From: JAJXXT01 sp963764465
GTDB lineage: Bacteria; Pseudomonadota; Alphaproteobacteria; Acetobacterales; Acetobacteraceae
DNA length: 64,000 bases
Direction: 5' to 3'
Assembly (NCBI GenBank): GCA_963764465.1
Contig: CAVXSO010000001.1
Location: 186,001-250,000 of the forward strand
Shown: positions 36,265 through 44,410 of the stretch, in pieces
Layout of the letters: each line of letters opens with the position of its first letter
How positions within the stretch are numbered: the stretch's first letter is position 1
The notes under the pieces: model-generated
What the model saw: the letters and a program-made list of their open reading frames with translations, nothing else
Databases searched by the model: none
What the model was told of the DNA's origin: nothing
Translations under genes and position numbers: made by a program

Positions 36265-37308
36265 TCAGTAAACCGGCTTGCCGTCAAACATCACATCGGT
36301 GTGCCACGCCTTGCGCACCAGGTCCTTCACGCTCTGCGGCAGCGTGATGTACTGCAGCGACACCGCCGCGCTGTCGCCGTGGGCGAAGGCCCAGTCGAAG
36401 AACTTGATCACACCGGCGCTCTGCTTGCCGTCCTTCGGGTTCTTCGGCAACAGGATGAACGTCGCCGAGACGATCGGCCACGAATCCGCACCAGGCTCGT
36501 TGTTGAGGTCGACGGCGAAGTCCTTCGCCCCGGCCCAGTCGGCGTTGGCGGCCGCGGCCTGGAAGTTCTTCATCTCCGGCTTCACGAACACGCCGGCCTT
36601 GTTCTGCATCAGTGCCGTCGTCAGGTGGTTCTCCGCCGCGTAGGCGCTCTCGTCATAGCCGATGCCGCCGCGGATGTTGTGCACCGTGCCGGCCACCCCG
36701 TCGGAACCCTTTGCTCCCGCGCCAGTCGGCCACTTCACGGACGTGCTGTACCCCACCTTCGCCTTCCAGTCGGGCGAGACCATCGAGAGATAGTCGGTGA
36801 AGATGAACGTCGTGCCAGAGGCGTCGGCGCGATAGACCGGCGCGATCGCGAGGTTTGGCAGCTTGAGGCCCGGGTTCAGCGCCTCGATCGCCTTGTCGTT
36901 CCACTTGCGGATCTTGCCGAGATAGATGTCGGCCAGCACCGGCCCCGTGAGCTTGAGCTGGTTCGCCGCCACGCCGGGGATGTTCACGATGATATCGACC
37001 GCGCCCATCACCGTCGGGAACTGCAAGAGATCGCTCGACACCAGCTTGTCGTGCGGCACCGGCGCGTCGGAGGCGCCGAAATCCACGGTGCGGTTGAAGA
37101 TCAGGTTCTGCCCGGCGCCGGAGCCGATCGCCTGGTAGTTGAGCGCGATGCCGGTCGTGCCCTTCGAGACATCGGACCACTTGGCATAGATCGGCGCGCC
37201 GAAGGTGGAGCCGGCGCCGGTAATCTGCGTCTGGGCGAACGCGGGCGCGGCAAAGGCCAGTGTCACGGCGACGGCCGAAACGCCAAAAGCCCGGATTGCG
37301 GGTGTCAT
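36265..37308 (-). CDS. pstS: Periplasmic phosphate-binding protein PstS
   Basis: This 347-residue exported protein has a signal peptide ending in APAFAQT, then phosphate-binding marks ITGAGSTFGAPIYAKWSD, FGASDAPVPHDKL and RADASGTTFIFTDYLS. It captures inorganic phosphate for PstCAB. ATG 37308 is preceded by GGAGGGA at the right distance. It is the first gene of the six-gene phosphate operon and lies 55 bp after a Pho box, so it should be induced by phosphate starvation through PhoB. Confidence 0.96.
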   Translation of the reverse strand: MTPAIRAFGVSAVAVTLAFAAPAFAQTQITGAGSTFGAPIYAKWSDVSKGTTGIALNYQAIGSGAGQNLIFNRTVDFGASDAPVPHDKLVSSDLLQFPTVMGAVDIIVNIPGVAANQLKLTGPVLADIYLGKIRKWNDKAIEALNPGLKLPNLAIAPVYRADASGTTFIFTDYLSMVSPDWKAKVGYSTSVKWPTGAGAKGSDGVAGTVHNIRGGIGYDESAYAAENHLTTALMQNKAGVFVKPEMKNFQAAAANADWAGAKDFAVDLNNEPGADSWPIVSATFILLPKNPKDGKQSAGVIKFFDWAFAHGDSAAVSLQYITLPQSVKDLVRKAWHTDVMFDGKPVY

Positions 37309-37362
37309 TGGTCCCTCCTCATTGCGGACGACCCGCTCATAGGTAGGGACGGCGACTCCTCT

Positions 37363-37391
37363 ATTTCAGTTTCGTGAAGCTTCCATGACAG
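37363..37391 (-). promoter_or_regulatory. Pho box (three 11-bp-spaced repeats) upstream of pstS
   Basis: On the coding strand CTGTCAT (37391-37385, exact half-site), GCTTCAC (37380-37374) and CTGAAAT (37369-37363) recur at exactly 11-bp steps. The consensus half-site is CTGTCAT/C; the second and third copies are degenerate (4/7 and 5/7). The spacing and place, 55-83 bp before the pstS start, fit direct PhoB activation. Confidence 0.7.
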
Positions 37392-37658
37392 ATTCCGCTG
37401 CCGGCACCCGATCCACCGACATTGCTGCCAGCGTATCGCCCGGCCCGAATTCCGGCAACTTATTGAAATTCAAGGCGCGAAACCTGCCTGGCGATCGCTC
37501 ACACCGATGCAGCCCACATCGCTGGGTGCAATTATTTCCGCAATACAGGCCAATTTCCGGCGCCTGTAGCCAGCAATCAACAATACCGCGCGCGTCTTTT
37601 GGGGTTTTACGCGCGTTGGCCGGAAAATCGGCGGCGGCGGTTCGTGCCCGGATCCACC
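37392..37658. other. Non-coding stretch between the Pho box and the rrf2 stop
   Basis: About 270 bp without a convincing gene on either strand. Open frames here (for example from 37385 rightward) have no recognisable protein features and run antisense through the Rrf2 gene. There is a weak inverted repeat, CGCGCGT/ACGCGCG with a 13-nt loop (37589-37615). Confidence 0.5.
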
Positions 37659-38234
37659 TCAGATCGCATAACTCGGCGGCGCCAGCGCCGGCCGGCGCAA
37701 CCCGGCCGCCACGGCCTTGCGCACCAGATCCTCCAGCGTCACCCCGCCCAGCGACCGGGCGGCGGCCCTGTCGGCCTCGTTCCACGCCGCATCCGCGACC
37801 GCCGCCAGCGGCAAGACGGACGCGCCGAGATCGCCTTGCCGTGGGCCCCCCGCCCGGATCCCCGTCGCCTCGATCCCCGTCGCCTCGATCCCCGGCGCCT
37901 CGATCCCCGGCGCCTCGATCCCCGGCGCCTCGATCCCCGGCGCCTCGATCCCCGGCGCCTCGATCCCCGGCGCCTCGATCATCGTCGCCGCGATCTCCGC
38001 CAGCGTGATGTCGCGCGCCGGCCGCGCCAGCCGGTAGCCCCCGCGCGGCCCACGGATGCTGTCCAGCAGCCCGGCCCGGGCAAGGATCTGCAGCAGCGGC
38101 TCAAGCCCCCGCCGTGCCTGGCCCAACCGCTCGGCGAGGTCGGCGGCCGGCACCGTGCCGGTACGCCCGGCATGGAACGCCACGTCCAGCATGATCCCGA
38201 CGGCGGTGAGCGCGCGATCCCGGCGAATCAGCAT
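37659..38234 (-). CDS. Rrf2-family regulator with expanded IEAPG repeats
   Basis: This 191-residue protein has the Rrf2 winged helix (ALTAVGIMLDVAFHAGR...VPAADLAERLGQARRGLEPLLQILARAGLLDSIRGPRGGYRLAR) and the dimer helix start DITLAEIAATM. Next come six IEAPG and two IEATG pentapeptides (about residues 86-125), just where Rrf2 proteins carry their cluster-binding loop. The protein has no cysteine at all, so it cannot hold an Fe-S cluster in the IscR/NsrR way. It is divergent from cysK with a palindrome between, like the CymR-type control of cysteine synthesis in other bacteria. ATG 38234 gives the best family start. Confidence 0.87.
   Translation of the reverse strand: MLIRRDRALTAVGIMLDVAFHAGRTGTVPAADLAERLGQARRGLEPLLQILARAGLLDSIRGPRGGYRLARPARDITLAEIAATMIEAPGIEAPGIEAPGIEAPGIEAPGIEAPGIEATGIEATGIRAGGPRQGDLGASVLPLAAVADAAWNEADRAAARSLGGVTLEDLVRKAVAAGLRRPALAPPSYAI
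37861..37980. repeat. Eight-copy 15-bp tandem repeat inside rrf2
   Basis: Two copies of CCCGTCGCCTCGATC (37861-37890) and six of CCCGGCGCCTCGATC (37891-37980), joined head to tail, with a degenerate partial unit beyond 37980. The unit is a multiple of three, so copy-number change alters the length of the encoded IEAPG/IEATG stretch without shifting frame. There are no spacers, so it is not CRISPR. Confidence 0.97.
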
Positions 38235-38244
38235 ATCCCCATTA

Positions 38245-38265
38245 ATCACGATCCGGCGTCGTGAT
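38245..38265. promoter_or_regulatory. Palindrome between rrf2 and cysK
   Basis: ATCACGA and TCGTGAT form a perfect 7-bp inverted repeat with a 7-bp centre, flanked by A/T bases that extend the near-symmetry. It ends 25 bp before the cysK ATG and begins 11 bp before the rrf2 ATG, so a dimeric regulator bound here could control both genes. Confidence 0.6.
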
Positions 38266-38290
38266 AAACGACCCATGATAGGAAGAAGTC

Positions 38291-39271
38291 ATGCCGGACC
38301 GTCCCCCCGCCGCGCCGTCTCCCGTGCCGCTTCCCATGGGCCGCATCCACGACAGCATCACCGGCCTCGTCGGCCGCACCCCCATCGTGCGGCTCTCGCG
38401 CCTCGCCGCCGAGCACGCCATTGCGGCGGAACTCCTCGCCAAGCTCGAATTCCAGAACCCGCTGGGCTCGGTCAAGGACCGCATCGGGCTTGCCATGATC
38501 GACGCCGCGGAGGCGGCCGGCACCATCGCGCGCGGCCGCACCGTCCTCGTCGAGCCTACCTCAGGCAATACCGGGATCGCGCTCGCCTTCGTCGCCGCCG
38601 CCCGCGGCTACCGCCTCATCGTCACCATGCCGGAGGGCGCCTCGGTCGAGCGCCGCAAGCTGATGCGCCTCCTCGGCGCGGAGGTCGAACAGACGCCGGC
38701 CGCCGCGGGCATGCCGGGCGCCATCGAGCGCGCCGAGGCCATCCTCGCCGCAACGCCGGATGCCTGGATGCCGCGCCAGTTCGACAACCCGGCCAACCCC
38801 GAAATCCACGAACGGACGACGGCGGAGGAAATCTGGGCCGACTGCGCCGGCCGGCTCGATGTCATCGTCGCCGGCGCCGGCACCGGCGGCACGCTCACCG
38901 GCATCGCGCGCGCGCTCAAGCCGCGCTTGCCCGCCCTGCGCCTGGTGCTGGTGGAGCCGGCGGAAAGCGCCGTGCTCTCCGGCGACGAGCCGGGCCCGCA
39001 CGGCATCCAGGGCCTCGGTCCCGGCTTCAAGCCGAGCGTGCTGGAACTGGAAAGGATGGACGCGATCCGCACCGTGACCGAGCGCGAAGCCCTGGCGCTG
39101 GCCCGCCAAGTCGCCAGCGCCGAGGGCATTCCCGTCGGCATCTCCGCCGGCGCCGCCCTCGCTGTTGCCATCGAGGAAGCGCGCGACCTTCCTGCCGGCA
39201 AGCGCGTCCTCGTCATCATCCCGAGCTTCGCCGAACGCTACTTCTCCACCGCTCTCTTCGCCGGCCTCTAG
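38291..39271 (+). CDS. cysK: Cysteine synthase (O-acetylserine sulfhydrylase)
   Basis: This PLP enzyme of 326 residues makes L-cysteine from O-acetylserine and sulfide. The PLP lysine is in KLEFQNPLGSVKDRIGL, the substrate loop is VEPTSGNTGIALAFVAA, and the phosphate-binding loop is GAGTGGTLTGIARAL; GISAGAALAVAIEEA closes the fold. AGGAAG stands before ATG 38291. An Rrf2-type gene is divergent upstream. Its TAG overlaps the stop of the convergent serine hydrolase in a shared CTAG. Confidence 0.95.
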   Translation: MPDRPPAAPSPVPLPMGRIHDSITGLVGRTPIVRLSRLAAEHAIAAELLAKLEFQNPLGSVKDRIGLAMIDAAEAAGTIARGRTVLVEPTSGNTGIALAFVAAARGYRLIVTMPEGASVERRKLMRLLGAEVEQTPAAAGMPGAIERAEAILAATPDAWMPRQFDNPANPEIHERTTAEEIWADCAGRLDVIVAGAGTGGTLTGIARALKPRLPALRLVLVEPAESAVLSGDEPGPHGIQGLGPGFKPSVLELERMDAIRTVTEREALALARQVASAEGIPVGISAGAALAVAIEEARDLPAGKRVLVIIPSFAERYFSTALFAGL

Positions 39272-40428
39272 CGGATCGCCGCGATCAGCGCCGCCAACTC
39301 GGCATCCCGGTCATGCTCATCGGGCACCGTAAATTGCGGCTCCGGGTAGCAGGCGAATTGCACGACAATCAGCCGTTCGCCCCGGTGCAGCCAGATGCGC
39401 TGGCCGCAATGCCCGAGCGCCATCATCGCGCCATCCCTGGTGAGCCACCACGAGAAGCCGTAATCCGTGACGCCGAGCGCGGCCGTGATGGGGTTCGCCG
39501 CTTCGGGCAATGCGAAGGCGGGCGTGCCCACCGCATCCACCCAGCCCTCGCCCAGGATGCGCCGCCCGTCCACCACGCCGTCGTTCATCACAAACAGCGC
39601 GAAGCGGCCAATATCGCGCAGCGTCATCCCCGCGCGGCTGCCGCCAATCTCCTGCCCGTCTTCGGATTCCAGCGTGTAGAACCCATCCTCCTCCATGCCG
39701 CAGGGCCCCCACACTTTCTCCGTCATGACATCAGCGAGCGTCCTGCCCGTCGCCGCCGAGATCAGCGCGCCCAGCAGATACGTATCCCCGGTATTGTAGT
39801 TCCACACCGTGCCGGGCGCGTGCGCGCGGGGCAGGGCGCGCATCAGCGTCAGAACCCCGCCCGGCACCTTGCGCGCGAGCGAGCGGCTGTAGCGATTCAC
39901 GTCCGAATCAGGATCGGGATAAACCTCCCGCCACGCGGTGCCGGAGGACATCGTGAGCAGGTGCCGGATCGTAACGGTATCGTAAGCAGATCCCGCCAGT
40001 GCGGGCAGGTAGCGCGCGACAGCGTCGTCGAGGCTGCGTATCGCCCCGTCGGCGAGTGCCGCCCCAACGAGGATCGCCGTCATCGATTTGACCGTCGACA
40101 TCGTGCTCCATCGGTCCTGCGCGCGCAGCCCCAGCCCGTAGCGTTCGAGCACGATCCGCCCATCGCGGATGACCAGCAGGCCCGTCACGGCGTTGCGGTC
40201 CATATAGCCGCCGATCGAGCGGCGCACGCCTCCGTTCTGGTAGGTGACATCGATCTCGGCACCGCGCGGCAGGTCGCGCGCGACGCCGCGGCGTATCGTC
40301 CGCGTCGCGAACAGCCGGTCGACAATGCGGTAGCCGAAGGGCTGCAGCGCCGGCGACCACATCAGGAACTGCTCGGCATCCGGCAGATGCTCGCGCGGCA
40401 TTGCGAGCGGGACAGCATCATCGGTCAT
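39268..40428 (-). CDS. Serine hydrolase, class C beta-lactamase family
   Basis: This 386-residue protein has the beta-lactamase/DD-peptidase fold. The nucleophile is Ser111 in STVKSM (SxxK), with the Tyr-containing YxN-like motif in WNYNTGDTYLLG, and GHCGQ in place of the KTG/HxG motif. There is no signal peptide, so it is probably a cytoplasmic esterase or amidase rather than a drug-resistance enzyme. Its last base pairs overlap cysK by four (shared CTAG). The true substrate is unknown. Confidence 0.88.
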   Translation of the reverse strand: MTDDAVPLAMPREHLPDAEQFLMWSPALQPFGYRIVDRLFATRTIRRGVARDLPRGAEIDVTYQNGGVRRSIGGYMDRNAVTGLLVIRDGRIVLERYGLGLRAQDRWSTMSTVKSMTAILVGAALADGAIRSLDDAVARYLPALAGSAYDTVTIRHLLTMSSGTAWREVYPDPDSDVNRYSRSLARKVPGGVLTLMRALPRAHAPGTVWNYNTGDTYLLGALISAATGRTLADVMTEKVWGPCGMEEDGFYTLESEDGQEIGGSRAGMTLRDIGRFALFVMNDGVVDGRRILGEGWVDAVGTPAFALPEAANPITAALGVTDYGFSWWLTRDGAMMALGHCGQRIWLHRGERLIVVQFACYPEPQFTVPDEHDRDAELAALIAAIR

Positions 40429-40560
40429 TCGGGTTCCTTGCCTCGGCTTGCGGCGATCCTGTTCCGCGCGGGCGCTCCGGGGCAAATGCTGTTTCGTCGT
40501 CCCCCCTCGTCGGCCGGCATGTTTCGTGCTTGCATGCCGGCAAAACAACAGGAGCGGGCA

Positions 40561-42084
40561 ATGCAGATGGCGACCCGGATGGCGATGGCGCTCGTTCTGG
40601 CGGTGCCGGTCTTGGCGCATATGGGCGCGGCGCGCGCGCAGGGCCCGCTGCGCGTGGCGCTGGAGTTTGAGCCCACCGCCCTCGATCCCGCGACCGACGG
40701 CAGCTACACCAACCGGATCGTTACCACCGTCATGTGCGACAGCCTCATCGACATGACGCCGGACCTCAAGTTCATCCCCGAGCTCGCGACGCGCTGGGAA
40801 TGGTCACCCGACCGCCTCTCCCTCACGCTGCACCTGCGGCCGGGGGCCAAGTACCAGGACGGCACGCCGGTAGACGCCGCCTCCATCCAGGCCAACATCA
40901 CGCGCTACAAGACGGCTCCCTACTCGATCCGCAAGGCGGAGATGTCGGCGATCACCGGCTCGGACGTGATCGATCCCGAAACGATCAAGGTCAACCTGTC
41001 GCGCCCCTTCGCGCCGCTGATTGCGTTGCTCGCCAACCGCCCGGGCACGCCCTATTCGCCGAAGATCCTCGGCCTCGACAAGGACGCCATCGCAGCCCAC
41101 CCGGTCTGCGCCGGTCCATTCGCCTTCAAGGATCGCGTCGCCCAGGACCACATCGCGCTCGAGCGCTGGCCGGGCTACTGGAACGCGAGCGCGATCCACG
41201 TGCCCGGCGTGGTGTTCCGCACCATCACCGATTCCACCGTGCGCAAGACGGATCTCGTGGCCGGAGCGCTCGACATCTCGGACCACATCGCGCCGACCGA
41301 CGTGGCGGAGGTCAAGGCACACAAGGATCTCGTGATCTACAAGTCGCCCTCGCTCGGCTTCGTGCCGATCGAGATCAACGTCGGCAACGGCAAGGCGGCG
41401 GACAACCCGCTCGGCAAGGACGCGAGGGTGCGGCGCGCCTTCTCGCTCGCCATCGACCGCGAGGCGCTCAACCAGGTCGCCTTCGACGGCCAGTATATCC
41501 CCTCGAATCAGATGGAGGTGCCGGGCAGCGCCTACTACGACAGCGCCTATCCGGTGCCGAAGCGCAACGTTGCCGAAGCGAAGAAGCTGCTCGCCGAGGC
41601 GGGCTACAAGCGCGTCGAGGTGACGATGCAGATCGGCACCGATCCGCTGGACCGCCAGGCTGCCGAGATCATCCAGTCCATGGTCAAGGACGCCGGCTTC
41701 GACGTGAAGCTGGTCTCCATGGAAGGCGCGGGGCTGGTGGCCAACGCGCGCTCGGGCAATTTCCAGATGACGATGCTGCTCTGGTCCGGCCGCGCCGACC
41801 CCGACGGCAACATGCCGATCTGGCTCACCTGCAAGGGCTTCACCAACTGGGGTCATTTCTGCAGCCCCGAGTTCGACAAGCTCATCCAGCAGGGCGCCGA
41901 GGGTGCCACGCTCGCCGAGCGCAAGCCGTTCTACGACAAGGCCGTCGCCATCTTCGAGCAGCAGGCCCCGGACATCGTGATCTACCACTACTCGATGCTC
42001 TGGGGTCTCTCCGCCAAGGTGCACGGCTTCCAGGGGCGGCCGGACGGACTCTGGCGTCCCGAGGGGATGACCGTCTCGCCATGA
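40561..42084 (+). CDS. ABC transporter substrate-binding protein, peptide/nickel (family 5)
   Basis: This 507-residue exported protein has a signal peptide (MALVLAVPVLAHMGAARA) and the SBP_bac_5 fold. Marks are LRVALEFEPTALDPATDGSY, LSLTLHLRPGAKYQDGTPVDA, RVRRAFSLAIDREALNQ and QAPDIVIYHYSMLWGLS. ATG 40561 follows AGGAG. No permease or ATPase genes are adjacent, so the rest of the transporter is elsewhere. It overlaps the M20 amidohydrolase gene by ATGA, which suggests that the imported compound is then cleaved by that enzyme. Confidence 0.92.
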   Translation: MQMATRMAMALVLAVPVLAHMGAARAQGPLRVALEFEPTALDPATDGSYTNRIVTTVMCDSLIDMTPDLKFIPELATRWEWSPDRLSLTLHLRPGAKYQDGTPVDAASIQANITRYKTAPYSIRKAEMSAITGSDVIDPETIKVNLSRPFAPLIALLANRPGTPYSPKILGLDKDAIAAHPVCAGPFAFKDRVAQDHIALERWPGYWNASAIHVPGVVFRTITDSTVRKTDLVAGALDISDHIAPTDVAEVKAHKDLVIYKSPSLGFVPIEINVGNGKAADNPLGKDARVRRAFSLAIDREALNQVAFDGQYIPSNQMEVPGSAYYDSAYPVPKRNVAEAKKLLAEAGYKRVEVTMQIGTDPLDRQAAEIIQSMVKDAGFDVKLVSMEGAGLVANARSGNFQMTMLLWSGRADPDGNMPIWLTCKGFTNWGHFCSPEFDKLIQQGAEGATLAERKPFYDKAVAIFEQQAPDIVIYHYSMLWGLSAKVHGFQGRPDGLWRPEGMTVSP

Positions 42085-43292
42085 GCGTCGATCCCATCCG
42101 CTTCCTCGCCGACCTGCACGCGCTCAGGGAATTCGGGCGTGACGGCAACGGCGTGCACCGTCCCACCTACTCGCCGCAGGACGTTGCCTCCCGGGAATGG
42201 TTCGCGGACAAGCTGCGCGCGGCTGGGCTCGACGTCACCATCGACGGCATCGGCAACGTGCTGGGCCGGGCAAGCGGTCCCGGCCCGCACGTGCTGATCG
42301 GCAGCCATCTCGAAACCCAGCCCCATGGCGGCTGGCTCGACGGCGCGCTCGGCTGCGTCGCGGGGCTGGAGGTCGCGCGCGCCCTGGGCGCCAGTGGGCT
42401 GAAGGGGGGCGTCGATGTCGCGGCCTGGGCGGACGAGGAGGGGCATTTCGGCGCCTTCAACGGCAGCCGCTCCGCCATCGGCGACTTCTCGGAGGCGGAA
42501 ATCGACGCCGCCTCCAACCGCGACGGCGTGACCCTGCGCGCCGCCCTCGCTCAGGCCGGCTACGCGGGAAGGCCCCGCCTGATCCTCGATCCCGCGCGCT
42601 ACAAGGGCTACATCGAGCTGCATATCGAGCAGGGCCCGGAACTGGACACCTCGGGCCAGGCGCTCGGCGTCGTCACCGCCATCGTCGGCCTGCGCGGTTT
42701 TCGTATCCGCTTCGAAGGCCAGCAGAACCACGCCGGCACCACGCCCATGCGCCTCAGGCGCGACGCCGGCGCCGCGCTCGTGCGCCTCGCCGCCGCCATC
42801 GCCCGCGAATTTCCGAGTGCCTGCGCCGAGCGCACCGTCTGGACCGTGGGCCGCATCGAACTGGAACCGGGTGCCGCCAGCATCATCCCCGGTGGCGCCA
42901 CCATGATCTTCCAGATGCGCGACACGGACGAGGCGGTGCTGGACCGGCTGGAGGCGCTGCTGATGCGCCTCGTGGAGGAGGAGGGCAGGGGCCCCTGCCG
43001 CGTCGCCGCCACCCGCCTGCGCGCCACCGCACCAGCCGCCATGGACCCCGGCCTGCGCGCGGCGCTGGAGGGCGCCTGCGGGCGCGCCGCCCCCGGGAAT
43101 TGGCAAGCGATGCCAAGCGGCGCCGGCCACGACGCGCAGCAAATGGCCCGCGTCATGAAATCCGCCATGCTCTTCGTCCCCAGCATCGGCGGTATCAGCC
43201 ACGACGTCGCCGAGGACACGCGTGAGGTGGACCTCGTGCGCGGTGTCCAGGTCCTCGCGGATGCTGCCGCCACTATCCTCCGGCAAGCATAG
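42081..43292 (+). CDS. M20-family Zn amidohydrolase (N-carbamoyl-L-amino-acid hydrolase type)
   Basis: This 403-residue enzyme of the AtzC/allantoate amidohydrolase group has metal ligands in LIGSHLETQPHGGWLDG and AWADEEGHFGAFNGSR, with the dimer-domain motif EGQQNHAGTTPM and the closing SGAGHDAQQMA and GISHDVAEDT. Members release carbamate or amino acids from N-carbamoyl or ureido compounds. Its ATG overlaps the stop of the binding-protein gene (42081-42084), so translation is coupled. The substrate is not fixed by sequence. Confidence 0.9.
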   Translation: MSVDPIRFLADLHALREFGRDGNGVHRPTYSPQDVASREWFADKLRAAGLDVTIDGIGNVLGRASGPGPHVLIGSHLETQPHGGWLDGALGCVAGLEVARALGASGLKGGVDVAAWADEEGHFGAFNGSRSAIGDFSEAEIDAASNRDGVTLRAALAQAGYAGRPRLILDPARYKGYIELHIEQGPELDTSGQALGVVTAIVGLRGFRIRFEGQQNHAGTTPMRLRRDAGAALVRLAAAIAREFPSACAERTVWTVGRIELEPGAASIIPGGATMIFQMRDTDEAVLDRLEALLMRLVEEEGRGPCRVAATRLRATAPAAMDPGLRAALEGACGRAAPGNWQAMPSGAGHDAQQMARVMKSAMLFVPSIGGISHDVAEDTREVDLVRGVQVLADAAATILRQA

Positions 43293-43356
43293 CAACGCCC
43301 GGATGGCGCCGCGCCGCGGCCAGGCCCATACCCGGCTCCACAAAGGAGGTCCGGCA

Positions 43357-44403
43357 ATGGATGGCATGGCGACAATCACGGACGACGCACGCTGGCAGGT
43401 GGTGCTCGCGCGCGAGCCCGGCGATTTCCTCTATGGCGTGACCACGATGGGCGTCTATTGCCGCCCCACATGTCCCTCGCCGCGCCCGAAGCGGGGCAAC
43501 GCCCGCTTCTTCGCCGACGGCGCCGAGGCCGTGGCCGCTGGCTTCCGCGCCTGCCGCCGCTGCGACCCCGACGGCACCCGCGCCGCCCTCGCTCGCGCGG
43601 TCGTGGCCGATGCCTGCGCGACGATCGAGGCGTCGGAATCCATCCCCTCGCTCGATGCACTGGCAAAGCGTGCCGGCTACTCGCGCTTCCACTTCCTGCG
43701 CCTCTTTCGCGACCACACCGGCCTCACGCCGCGCAGCTACGCGGAGGGCGTGCGCGCGCGCCGCCTCGCCGCCTCTCTCGCTTCCGGTGCGCGCGTCGCG
43801 GATGCGATCGCGGAGGCCGGCTTCGGCTCCGAAAGCCGCGTCTACGAGGCGCCCGGCCTGCTCGGCATGACCCCCGGCGCCGCGCGCCGCGGTGGCGCCG
43901 GTGAGACGATCCGCACGGCGCTGGCGGACTCTCCCTTCGGTCGCCTCCTGGTCGCGGCGACGGACAAGGGCGTCTGCTTCCTCGGTTTCGCGGAGCCGGA
44001 CGAGGCCCTCCTCGGCGACCTGCGCCAGCGCTTCCCCAAGGCGCGCATCCTGCCGGACGAGGCAGGCCTCGCCGATATCGTGAACCAGGTCGTCGCCTTC
44101 ATGGCCGAACCCCGCGCCGCGCTGGACCTTCCGCTCGACCTGCGCGGCACCGCGTTCCAGCTGCGTGTGTGGGGGGCGCTGCGACGCATCCCGCTCGGCC
44201 AGACCACCACCTATGGCGCGCTTGCGGCCGCGATGGGCGAGCCCCGCGCGACCCGCGCCGTGGCGCGAAGCTGCGCGCGCAACCCGGTCTCGCTCGCCGT
44301 CCCCTGCCACCGCGTGCTAGGTGCCGACGGTTCGCTCACCGGCTATCGTTGGGGCATTCCGCGCAAGCGGGCCATGCTTGAAAAAGAGTCCGCCGCGGGC
44401 TGA
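43357..44403 (+). CDS. ada: Ada: bifunctional regulator and O6-methylguanine-DNA methyltransferase
   Basis: This 348-residue protein has the N-terminal zinc-type Ada domain with four cysteines (C35, C39, C66, C69 in GVYCRPTC and FRACRRC), an AraC-type helix-turn-helix (LDALAKRAGYSRFHFLRLFRDHTGLTPRSYA), and the C-terminal methyltransferase with active Cys317 in AVPCHRVLG. Methyl transfer to the N-terminal cysteine should turn it into an activator of its own gene. Start ATG 43357 follows AAAGGAGG. No alkA or alkB is adjacent. Confidence 0.95.
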   Translation: MDGMATITDDARWQVVLAREPGDFLYGVTTMGVYCRPTCPSPRPKRGNARFFADGAEAVAAGFRACRRCDPDGTRAALARAVVADACATIEASESIPSLDALAKRAGYSRFHFLRLFRDHTGLTPRSYAEGVRARRLAASLASGARVADAIAEAGFGSESRVYEAPGLLGMTPGAARRGGAGETIRTALADSPFGRLLVAATDKGVCFLGFAEPDEALLGDLRQRFPKARILPDEAGLADIVNQVVAFMAEPRAALDLPLDLRGTAFQLRVWGALRRIPLGQTTTYGALAAAMGEPRATRAVARSCARNPVSLAVPCHRVLGADGSLTGYRWGIPRKRAMLEKESAAG

Positions 44404-44410
44404 GGATCCC

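Noticed and set aside
37589..37615. CGCGCGT/ACGCGCG inverted repeat as a terminator
   Set aside because: Large loop, short stem, no T-run in the useful direction; expected by chance at this GC content.
37861..37980. CRISPR-like or intergenic repeat array
   Set aside because: Fifteen-bp units adjoin with no spacers and encode an in-frame peptide repeat in the Rrf2 gene.
39268..40428. Antibiotic-resistance class C beta-lactamase
   Set aside because: No signal peptide, and the third motif differs from KTG; an esterase-like role is more likely.
38056..42084. 1342-codon open frame on the plus strand
   Set aside because: Only the part from 40561 has protein homology (the binding protein). The rest is antisense to the serine hydrolase or out of frame with cysK; long chance frames are common in high-GC DNA.
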